A stretch of DNA of 5,792 nucleotides from Synechococcus sp. UW140 (lineage in GTDB: Bacteria; Cyanobacteriota; Cyanobacteriia; PCC-6307; Cyanobiaceae), in NCBI GenBank assembly GCA_945878795.1, contig CAMDWF010000163.1, positions 1-5,792 on the forward strand, in the 5' to 3' direction. Both the position numbers and the translations under genes were made by a program. This document shows positions 1 through 5,730 of this stretch, piece by piece. Positions within the stretch are counted from its first letter, which is position 1, and each line of letters starts with the position of its first letter. The notes beneath the pieces were generated by a model. It was given only the letters and a program-made list of their open reading frames with translations, ran no database searches and was not told where the DNA came from.

Positions 1-231
1 TGATTCCAATCGTTCCACTTGGGCCAGCTTCTCCTTGGCGGCGACACGGCTGGTGTTGACGTATCCCTCCCGCTCCTCGACGGCTTTGCCGACGGGACGG
101 AAAAACAGGGCATTGAGAATGAAGGTGAGAAGCACCACCTGCAACGCCATCAGCGGCAGGGTGGCGTCCAGGTCAAAAAGACCTCCTTCCTGGGCACCGG
201 CCTCGGCGGCGAACAGTAGCCAACTGGTCAT
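1..231 (-). CDS. atpG: ATP synthase Fo subunit b' (N-terminal part, truncated by window edge)
   Basis: The first 77 codons of the b' subunit are present; the gene runs off the left edge. The b and b' subunits form the peripheral stalk that holds the F1 head against the rotating c-ring; photosynthetic organisms use a b/b' heterodimer. Seen: a short N-terminus (MTSWLLFAAEAGAQEGGLFD), one hydrophobic membrane segment at about residues 24-44 (TLPLMALQVVLLTFILNALFF), then RPVGKAVEEREGYV and a charged stretch of the kind that begins the long stalk helix. The FFRPVGKAVEER region is typical of cyanobacterial and chloroplast b/b'. Its place directly after the c subunit fits the cyanobacterial order a-c-b'-b. 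The ATG at 231 is chosen because the family pattern begins there. No Shine-Dalgarno sequence is visible; the preceding 22 nt are C-rich. Naming varies (atpG, atpF2). Confidence 0.93.
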   Translation of the reverse strand, partial: MTSWLLFAAEAGAQEGGLFDLDATLPLMALQVVLLTFILNALFFRPVGKAVEEREGYVNTSRVAAKEKLAQVERLES

Positions 232-297
232 GGAGCGGGGAAGCGGGCGGACGGGGTGGTGGCTGGGCCTGCGCAGGCTGGAAAGCCAGTGTTAAGC

Positions 298-335
298 GGG
301 CCTATCGGGCAGATGTAAATCAGCAAAATAGGCCC
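298..335 (-). promoter_or_regulatory. Intercistronic hairpin between atpE and atpG
   Basis: A perfect 8-bp inverted repeat, GGGCCTAT (298-305) and ATAGGCCC (328-335), encloses a second stem on the same symmetry axis: bases 309-314 pair with 319-324 apart from one A/A mismatch, leaving a 4-nt loop and a symmetric 3x3 internal loop. It begins 9 nt after the c-subunit stop codon in the transcribed direction. No T-run follows, so it does not look like a classical intrinsic terminator. By inference it is an RNA processing or 3'-end stabilising element, or a partial attenuator, that could raise c-subunit mRNA relative to b'. Confidence 0.5.
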
Positions 336-344
336 CCCTCAAGC

Positions 345-593
345 TCAGCCTGCGAACGGATTGGCAAACAGCAGCACCAGGGCCACCACCAAGCCGTAGA
401 TGGTGAGGGCTTCCATGAAGGCGAGGGAGAGCAGCAGGGTGCCGCGAATCTTGCCTTCAGCCTCGGGTTGACGGGCAATACCTTCCACGGCGCTGCCAGC
501 AGCGTTGCCCTGGCCGATGCCAGGACCGATGGCGCCGATACCAACAGCAAGACCGGCGGCCAAAACAGAAGCGGCGGAAGTCAGGGAATCCAT
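345..593 (-). CDS. atpE: ATP synthase Fo subunit c (proteolipid, c-ring)
   Basis: This 82-residue proteolipid is the normal length for the cyanobacterial c subunit. A ring of these hairpins rotates as protons pass, driving ATP synthesis. Seen: helix 1 at about residues 7-37 with the glycine-rich packing motif (GIGAIGPGIGQG), the cytoplasmic loop RQPEAEGKIRG that contacts gamma and epsilon, and helix 2 at about 52-78 (LLLSLAFMEALTIYGLVVAL). Glu61 is the proton-carrying carboxylate. Gln28, Phe59 and Tyr66 occupy the positions known to complete the proton site in cyanobacterial c-rings. The reading frame extends 44 codons upstream, but family members begin at MDSLTSAAS, so the ATG at 593 is the start. 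There is no Shine-Dalgarno sequence; the 22 nt before the start are 19/22 pyrimidine. It lies 136 nt after atpB and 113 nt before atpG. It is also called atpH in chloroplast-style naming. Confidence 0.97.
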   Translation of the reverse strand: MDSLTSAASVLAAGLAVGIGAIGPGIGQGNAAGSAVEGIARQPEAEGKIRGTLLLSLAFMEALTIYGLVVALVLLFANPFAG

Positions 594-729
594 GGGGGAA
601 CGGGGAATGGGAGATCGCTGGAGAGCCTGCGCCTGGGACATCTCGGGAGAAATGGGCCCGAAAAATCGGACCTGCGCGCAGAGAGTTTGGCAGAACGGCG
701 TCCCTGGGCGACGCAGTTGGGGCACGGGA
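594..729 (-). promoter_or_regulatory. atpB-atpE intercistronic leader with small hairpin and pyrimidine-rich start region
   Basis: This 136-nt gap is long for adjacent genes of one operon. It contains a perfect 4-bp stem with a T4 loop (minus strand CCGATTTTTCGG, at 658-669), and it ends in a pyrimidine-rich tract (594-615) abutting the c-subunit ATG. No purine-rich ribosome binding site is present. By inference it could affect translation or processing of the c-subunit message, which must be made in large excess over a, b and b'. The hairpin alone is short enough to be chance. Confidence 0.3.
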
Positions 730-1458
730 TCAATGGTGCTCTTCGTGCACCGCCTCTCCGATGTAGTAAGAAGCCAGAGTGGCGAAGATCAAAGCCTGAA
801 TGGCGCTGGTGAACAGGCCTAGGAACATGGCCGGCAGGGGTACGACCAAAGGCACCAGGAATGCCAACACCGCAACCACTAATTCGTCGGCGAGAATGTT
901 TCCGAAGAGACGAAACGACAGCGACAGGGGCTTGGTGAAGTCTTCAATGATTTTAAAGGGCAACATGATAGGCGTTGGCTCTACATAATATTCAAAATAA
1001 CGCAGTCCTTTACGACTTAAACCGGCGTAAAAATAGGCTAACGATACTAGCAATGCCAAGGCAATCGTGGTATTGATATCAGCGGTTGGCGCTCCCAACT
1101 CACCACTTGGAAGATGGATCAACTTCCAGGGAATCAAGGCACCGCCCCAATTGCTCACAAAAATGAACAAGAACAGGGTGCCAATGAAAGGAAGCCAGTC
1201 TCGGTAAGCCTTCTCGCCAATCTGCTCACGGGCAAGATCGCGGATATACGTCCAAAGAAATTCAAGTAAATTCTGGACCCCGGTGGGATCTCGCTGCATC
1301 CGTCGAGTGCCGTAGACGACCAGGGCCAGCAAGGCACCGATCACGACCCATGAGCTAAGAAAAACCTGGCCGTGGATCTTGAGATTGCCAAGTTTCCAGT
1401 ACAGGTGCTGACCCACCTCGAGTGCAGCGAAGGGAAGACTGAAAGTCATCGGAACCAT
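730..1458 (-). CDS. atpB: ATP synthase Fo subunit a
   Basis: Subunit a (242 residues) supplies the two proton half-channels next to the c-ring. Seen: an N-terminus of the cyanobacterial type (LPFAALEVGQHLYWKLG), several hydrophobic helices (about 33-50, 91-110, 129-146, 191-215 and 213-237), and the signature PLSLSFRLFGNILADE. Arg183 in that signature is the essential arginine equivalent to E. coli Arg210. A second signature, TSAIQALIFATLASYYIGEA, places Gln221 at the position of E. coli Gln252. The open frame continues 56 codons upstream, but that stretch lies over the atp1 end and lacks family similarity. ATG 1458 is preferred because AGGA sits 11 nt before it; the ATG at 1449, three codons in, is an alternative. 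It follows atp1 by 61 nt. A patch at 961-1080 is about 40% GC, compared with about 57% at 781-900. In chloroplast naming this subunit is atpI. Confidence 0.97.
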   Translation of the reverse strand: MVPMTFSLPFAALEVGQHLYWKLGNLKIHGQVFLSSWVVIGALLALVVYGTRRMQRDPTGVQNLLEFLWTYIRDLAREQIGEKAYRDWLPFIGTLFLFIFVSNWGGALIPWKLIHLPSGELGAPTADINTTIALALLVSLAYFYAGLSRKGLRYFEYYVEPTPIMLPFKIIEDFTKPLSLSFRLFGNILADELVVAVLAFLVPLVVPLPAMFLGLFTSAIQALIFATLASYYIGEAVHEEHH

Positions 1459-1519
1459 CGGGGTCGGTGTCCTGAAGATAGGGGCCGCAAGGAAGGGCTT
1501 GGTCAGGGTTGGGCCGGAA

Positions 1520-1855
1520 TTAACGGTCCAAGGCAAACTGGATGAGCAAGGCAGGTTTATAAAGAAGAAAACCCACCAGGGCAGGAACCAGCTGGATTTG
1601 GGGGATGCGGGCGCTGGCAAGTACAAGAACGACCGGAACCAGCAACTGCACCTTGCTCAGGGAGCGGCTGGCATCGCCCAGTCGAGCCACACTTCGAGAC
1701 AGGAGCCAAAGATAGAGAAGACCGGCAAAGGCACCGATCAGGAGGCTCATGCCCACAGTCCATCCGCAAGCGAAGCAGGCGATCGGGACTGCAACAGCTG
1801 CAGCGATGGTGGTGGCCAGCAACAGGCGCTGCTGAAGCCGATCAAAATCCCCCAT
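1520..1855 (-). CDS. atp1: ATP synthase accessory subunit I (Atp1/UncI-like membrane protein)
   Basis: This small hydrophobic protein (111 residues from the chosen start) is the first gene of the atp operon. Subunit I homologues in other bacteria are proposed to assist c-ring assembly or Mg2+ supply and are not part of the finished enzyme. Seen: four hydrophobic segments at about residues 11-30, 33-52, 69-84 and 86-108, with a basic loop LLSRSVARLG between the second and third, and the ending GFLLYKPALLIQFALDR. The family is divergent, so position and topology carry much of the assignment. The frame also has an ATG at 1951, adding 32 Pro-rich residues that look unlike this family; 1855 is preferred but lacks a well-spaced Shine-Dalgarno, since the AGGGGA lies 16 nt away. 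The symbol atp1 is used here because atpI means subunit a in chloroplast naming. Confidence 0.85.
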   Translation of the reverse strand: MGDFDRLQQRLLLATTIAAAVAVPIACFACGWTVGMSLLIGAFAGLLYLWLLSRSVARLGDASRSLSKVQLLVPVVLVLASARIPQIQLVPALVGFLLYKPALLIQFALDR

Positions 1856-2006
1856 GCCATTGACATGACTGTCCCCTGAGGGCTCCGTGGCAAGAGGTAA
1901 AGGCACCTCTGGATTCGGAGACGGGGCAATCGCGACCGGCAACCGTATCAAGCGAATAGGCGAGCAGAACTTATCACGCAGGCTTGCGGCAGCGGAGTCT
2001 CCCCCT
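1856..2006 (-). promoter_or_regulatory. Leader region of the atp operon
   Basis: These 151 nt separate the methyltransferase stop from the preferred atp1 start and are where the operon promoter and 5' UTR would be expected, unless the genes are co-transcribed. A perfect 6-bp stem with a 6-nt loop lies at 1893-1910 (minus strand AGAGGT, then gccttt, then ACCTCT). Immediately nearer the gene, at 1874-1883, minus strand GCCCTCAGGG is a near-palindrome that also occurs before apcE. I could not identify a convincing -35/-10 pair or an intrinsic terminator for the methyltransferase. If translation began at 1951, most of this region would be coding. Confidence 0.35.
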
Positions 2007-3245
2007 TCATGGGAGCAGTGGTTGAAGCAGCCGCAGGTCGATCAGGCGTCGTGCCCGCAGCAACCGTTCCTGCTGATCCATGGCCAAAGGCAAGGCGGCC
2101 AGTGCCATTCCCTCTGGAGCCGCCTCCAGGGATTGGAGCAAAGCCAGGTCTCCGGGTTCGATGTCCAAAGGCTCCAGATCCGGGCCCAGCAGCGCCGTCC
2201 CTGGCCAACCCCAGAGGCAACGGTTGCGTTCGCCAGCAGCGGCCAACAACTCATTGTCATTGCCCCAGGTATGGGCTCTGGTGGGCTCCATACCCAGGAA
2301 AAACTCAAAATGGCTGATATCGGGATCCAGGGACTCCACCAGTTCCCATTGCTGAGGCTTGGAAAGGGCCTGGGCCCTTTCAAGCAGCTCCCCCTGCAGC
2401 AAGCGAGCCGGATCCCACTGGGCAGGATTGGAGAAACCACAGAAATGCAGTCCACATTGCTGCACAAAGGCAAAAAGACTAGTTAAATTGTAGCTGGTTT
2501 CCTGGGGATGCAAATACATATCTGCAAAATTTGAATCCGCCGCAGTGTCAAGGGCCCAACGGTTCTCATGGTGAAGGCGAAGACGATTATGGGCCGGCAG
2601 ATCATGGAACAAAGCCCGTCCCAGCCTCAAGCCCTCCCCACAGGGTCCGGCCTGCAAAAGAGCCAAGGCCTTCTGCACCCTATGAATCTCCCAGCGACCT
2701 CCGATGGCATAAAGAAAAAGATGCAAGAGCCCATGGGGTGCAAGCCGCTCAGCCAGTGCCTTCAATCCCTGCTCAGGACGATCAAGGTGATGCAGAACAC
2801 CCACGGAATTAATGTAGTCAAAATTTCCTGTTTCCTCAAGGTTCAAAAGGCTGCATTGCTTCACCTCCAGGGATCGCACTTTGCCTGCCGCCCCAGAACG
2901 CCTGAGCCGTTCGCTGGCCACATCAAGGGCCCCGGAACTGATATCCACAGCAACCACATCGGCGCCTGGGTTCAGGTGGCATAGGTAATCCGTGCTGACC
3001 CCGGTGCCGCAGCCGGCATCCAAGATGCGCCAAGGCCTGGGACGGCCCCCAAGGCGAGGTGGCAAGCCCCCCCTGACTACTGCCACGACACTGTCGACAC
3101 ACCAACGCCAGTTGTATCCCGGTGGCGGTCCGTCCTGAAGGGGATCTCCGGGATAGGGGAAACGGTCATAGAAGGCGCTAACGGCCGGCGTGGCGGCATC
3201 TCGGGCGGCATGCCCCAGCTCTGGAGGGGCCTGGTCCTGGTCCAT
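2007..3245 (-). CDS. Class I SAM-dependent methyltransferase, candidate CpcM-like phycobiliprotein asparagine methyltransferase
   Basis: This is a complete 412-residue soluble protein. Seen: an N-terminal block AVSAFYDRFPYPGDPLQDG (21-39) followed by PPPGYNWRW; SAM-binding motif I ILDAGCGTG (74-82); the acidic end of strand 2, VAVDIS (98-103), whose Asp101 should contact the SAM ribose; and the post-motif SVGVLHHL (147-154). These define a Rossmann-fold methyltransferase to about residue 180. Some 230 further residues form a C-terminal domain I do not recognise, which may bind the substrate. The length and the position divergent from apcE suggest CpcM, which N-methylates Asn72 of phycobiliprotein beta subunits; this is inference from context and memory of the family. 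ATG 3245 is chosen because family-like sequence starts soon after it and it leaves a 169-nt divergent gap; ATG 3353 would add 36 unconvincing residues. No clear Shine-Dalgarno is seen at either start. Confidence 0.85.
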   Translation of the reverse strand: MDQDQAPPELGHAARDAATPAVSAFYDRFPYPGDPLQDGPPPGYNWRWCVDSVVAVVRGGLPPRLGGRPRPWRILDAGCGTGVSTDYLCHLNPGADVVAVDISSGALDVASERLRRSGAAGKVRSLEVKQCSLLNLEETGNFDYINSVGVLHHLDRPEQGLKALAERLAPHGLLHLFLYAIGGRWEIHRVQKALALLQAGPCGEGLRLGRALFHDLPAHNRLRLHHENRWALDTAADSNFADMYLHPQETSYNLTSLFAFVQQCGLHFCGFSNPAQWDPARLLQGELLERAQALSKPQQWELVESLDPDISHFEFFLGMEPTRAHTWGNDNELLAAAGERNRCLWGWPGTALLGPDLEPLDIEPGDLALLQSLEAAPEGMALAALPLAMDQQERLLRARRLIDLRLLQPLLP

Positions 3246-3414
3246 GGGCTTTGTGTTTCTAGACAGGGGATCGGTGCTGGGGGGTGGCCCGAACGCTGGG
3301 GCCACGGGGGGCCAACGGCAGCAATCGGAACGAAGCTGCAAACATTTGTTCATGGCTGGCCGGTGGCCCTCAGGGCGAGCCGTAACCTTCCAAAGCCCGG
3401 CTCACTCCCGTGAC
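3246..3414. promoter_or_regulatory. Divergent intergenic region between the methyltransferase gene and apcE
   Basis: This 169-nt region should contain the apcE promoter and 5' UTR on the plus strand and that of the methyltransferase on the minus strand. It holds a perfect 7-bp inverted repeat, GTGGCCC (3284-3290) and GGGCCAC (3299-3305), with an 8-nt spacer. It also holds an 11-nt palindrome GCCCTCAGGGC (3366-3376), 38 nt before the apcE start. Both are candidate operator or RNA-hairpin sites. No consensus -35/-10 boxes stand out. Both coding frames happen to stay open through parts of this GC-rich stretch, but the extensions lack family similarity. Confidence 0.45.
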
Positions 3415-5730
3415 ATGACAGTGACCGCCAGCAGCGGCAGCACCAGGGTCACCCCTCAGCTCTACGACACTCTGCCGCTCTCCAGTGTCCGGAAAGCCGA
3501 GCAGCAGGATCGCTTCCCCGATGGCAGCGAGCTGCAGACCCTGATCACCTTCTTCCAGAGCGGCCAGACCCGGGTGGCCGCCGCCCAGAGGCTCTCCCAA
3601 AATGCAGCCGAGATCGTCGCCAAGGCGGCGAACCGCATCTTTGCCGGAGGCACCCCCCTCTCCTATCTGGAGTCACCGCTGCCCTCTGCTGGGGTCTCCC
3701 CGGCAAGCAACGAACCCCTGGCCGCCGACCAATCGGCCTTCCAGCAATCGGTGCGTACTTTTGTCGGTGCCACGGCCGGACGGGGGGGCAACCTGTTCGG
3801 ACGGCTCCTCGAAGGCGCCTCGGGAGACGCGGACGTGCGGGTTGTGCTGCCCCCGGGCTTCAGTCCGATTTCGGTGGCTCGCTACGGCACCGAACGGATG
3901 AAAAAATCGATCCGCGACCTGGCCTGGTTCCTGCGCTACGTCGGTTACGCAGTCGTTGCTGGCGATCCGAGCATCCTGGCGGTCAATACGCGCGGGCTCA
4001 AGGATGTGCTTGAAAAAGCCTGCTCCTTAAGCGCCACCAACGTGGCCCTGCAGGAGATGCGCGCCGCTGCCGCCTCCCTGTTCCAAGCAGAGCCGGTCGC
4101 CCGCCAGTTGGTGATCGATTGCTTCAACGTTCTGCTCAAGGAGCTTGAAGTTCCCACCCCCTCGGCCCGGCAAAGGCTCGGCAGCCCCGTCAATCAAGGC
4201 TTGCAGCTGCCGGCGATCTATGCCCTCTCCGCCCAAGGGGCCCAGCGCTTTTTGATGAAGCCTGGCCTAACGGGGGGCCAGAAAGCCGAAGTCGTTCGAG
4301 CGGCCTATCGGCAAGTCTTTGAAAGAGACCTGGTCAAGGGTTATTCCCAGGTGGTCTGCCCTGTCGAAGCCACCCAGCTCCGCCAAGGCCAAATCTCCAT
4401 GCGGGAATTTGTGCGTGCCTTAGGTCGTAGCAAGGAATATCGACAACAATTCTACGGTCGTTTTTCCAACAGTCGAGTCGTGGAACTGGCTTTCCGCCAT
4501 TTCCTTGGGCGCGGTGTGAGTTCCATCGAAGAATTCCGCAAGTATTTCGCAATCGTCAGCGCCAAAGGCCTTGCTGGCTTGGTGGATGCCCTGGTGAACA
4601 GCATGGAATATGCCCGTACTTTTGGAGAAGAAACGGTTCCTTTCCTGCGGGATTTAGGAGAAGACGCCCAGGAAAGTGCCGGTTGGGGTTCCAACCGCAA
4701 GTTATTCCGTTTTAGTGCCCCCTTTGAAGGAGCACCCCAATACATCACCCTTTACGCCTCCTACCGGCAGCCCTACCCCGATCAACATCCCTATGGCGGC
4801 GGGAATGATCCATTGGCCCTGAATTACGGCGCCATCTTCCCCTCTGGCACGGCCTCCGTGGCCACCCGACCGGCCTCGTTCGGCTATGACACGCGACGGC
4901 TCCTGATCGGTAACGGTCTAAGCCAGCCCGGCCAGATGAACAGTGTTCAGTTCCGCAAGGCCACCCCCCGCCGGGTGGGCCCCAAGGTGGTGAGGCTGCA
5001 GCAGATTTCCACCGGCGGCAACTCGGTACCCCGCCGCGGTGGCCAACCCAGCATTCGTAGAACAGAAGCTTCCACGCAGGCCGTGATCCGGGCGGTTTAT
5101 GCCCAAGTTCTCGGCAATGCTGGCTATGCAGGTGAGCGCAATACAGTTGAGGAAATCAAGCTCGAAAATGGCGATATTAACCTGCGTGAATTCATTCGCC
5201 AGGTAGCCCGTTCCAACGCCTTCCGACGCCGTTACTGGAGCGGCCTCTACATATGTAAAGCGATTGAGGTCATGCACAGACGCCTGCTAGGGCGGCCCAC
5301 ATTTGGGCGCTGGGAGATCAACGCCTATTTCGACACCGCCGCTCGCCAAGGCTTCTACGGCGTCGTTGACGCCATGATCAATAGCCGTGAATACAACGAA
5401 TGCTTCGGTGAAGACACCGTTCCCTACGAACGCTTCCTCACCGCAGCCGACCGCAATGCTCGCAAGGTCCCGGCCCTGCGCCGTGCCTTTGACCCGTCCA
5501 AATTTGTTGATCTCACCCCCGCCAGCCGCCCTGATGTTGCCCCGACAACGGCGCTGCGCACGGTAGCTGACACGGTTCCCCGCAACCTTCCCCAGCGACG
5601 TCCGCTTGTGGTGGGCCCATGGAGCGCCCAGATTGCTGGTGGCGAATCCATGGCACCCCCGCTGCCGGCAGCGTCGGGACCCGAGAGCCTGAGGCAACCA
5701 CCAGCCCCAACGCGATCCTGGCGTCCCTAA
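3415..5730 (+). CDS. apcE: Phycobilisome core-membrane linker ApcE (L-CM), two-REP form
   Basis: ApcE (771 residues) scaffolds the allophycocyanin core, attaches the phycobilisome to the thylakoid membrane and passes excitation to the photosystems as a terminal emitter. Seen: a phycobiliprotein-like domain at about 15-250, interrupted by the variable loop at about 78-148, with the conserved blocks ISVARYG, RDLAWFLRY, AVVAGDP and NTRGLKDVLEKACS. Cys203 in that last block is the expected phycocyanobilin attachment site. Two linker (REP) domains follow, at about 285-412 (FERD, SMREFVRALGRS, FRHFLGRG, FGEETVPF) and 553-673 (STQAVIRAVYAQV, NLREFIRQVARS, RRLLGRP, FGEDTVPYERF). The tail, 680-771, is Pro/Ala/Arg-rich. 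Many homologues carry three or four REPs; two usually means a two-cylinder core. The frame is open for 75 codons upstream, but ATG 3415 gives the family N-terminus (MTVTASSGSTRVTPQLYDT). No Shine-Dalgarno is visible. Confidence 0.97.
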   Translation: MTVTASSGSTRVTPQLYDTLPLSSVRKAEQQDRFPDGSELQTLITFFQSGQTRVAAAQRLSQNAAEIVAKAANRIFAGGTPLSYLESPLPSAGVSPASNEPLAADQSAFQQSVRTFVGATAGRGGNLFGRLLEGASGDADVRVVLPPGFSPISVARYGTERMKKSIRDLAWFLRYVGYAVVAGDPSILAVNTRGLKDVLEKACSLSATNVALQEMRAAAASLFQAEPVARQLVIDCFNVLLKELEVPTPSARQRLGSPVNQGLQLPAIYALSAQGAQRFLMKPGLTGGQKAEVVRAAYRQVFERDLVKGYSQVVCPVEATQLRQGQISMREFVRALGRSKEYRQQFYGRFSNSRVVELAFRHFLGRGVSSIEEFRKYFAIVSAKGLAGLVDALVNSMEYARTFGEETVPFLRDLGEDAQESAGWGSNRKLFRFSAPFEGAPQYITLYASYRQPYPDQHPYGGGNDPLALNYGAIFPSGTASVATRPASFGYDTRRLLIGNGLSQPGQMNSVQFRKATPRRVGPKVVRLQQISTGGNSVPRRGGQPSIRRTEASTQAVIRAVYAQVLGNAGYAGERNTVEEIKLENGDINLREFIRQVARSNAFRRRYWSGLYICKAIEVMHRRLLGRPTFGRWEINAYFDTAARQGFYGVVDAMINSREYNECFGEDTVPYERFLTAADRNARKVPALRRAFDPSKFVDLTPASRPDVAPTTALRTVADTVPRNLPQRRPLVVGPWSAQIAGGESMAPPLPAASGPESLRQPPAPTRSWRP

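Noticed and set aside
298..335. Interpretation as a Rho-independent terminator
   Set aside because: No U-run follows the stem in the transcribed direction, and terminating here would cut off b' and the remaining downstream operon genes.
345..593. Extra glycine in the c-subunit helix 1 motif (GIGAIGPG), considered as a c-ring size variant
   Set aside because: Similar glycine-rich versions occur, to my recollection, in other cyanobacterial c subunits, so it is not evidently unusual and ring size cannot be read from it.
594..725. 44-codon upstream extension of atpE
   Set aside because: The c subunit has a nearly fixed length of about 81-82 residues starting at MDSLTS.
1459..1626. 56-codon upstream extension of atpB overlapping atp1
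   Set aside because: The sequence is out-of-frame atp1 coding DNA plus the spacer; AGGA and the family N-terminus support 1458.
1770..1785. GGCGATCGGG as a HIP1-type octamer (GCGATCGC)
   Set aside because: It is one base off the HIP1 palindrome, and I saw no full copy in the window.
1887..2486. 199-codon plus-strand open frame opposite the methyltransferase
   Set aside because: It lies antisense to a gene with clear SAM-binding motifs, its translation shows no recognisable domain, and long antisense frames are expected at this GC content.
3246..3353. 36-residue N-terminal extension of the methyltransferase
   Set aside because: It is a Pro/Cys-rich stretch before the conserved region and would leave only 61 nt for divergent promoters.
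3190..3414. 75-codon in-frame extension upstream of apcE
   Set aside because: The family N-terminus begins at ATG 3415, and the extension overlaps the methyltransferase start and shows no similarity to ApcE.
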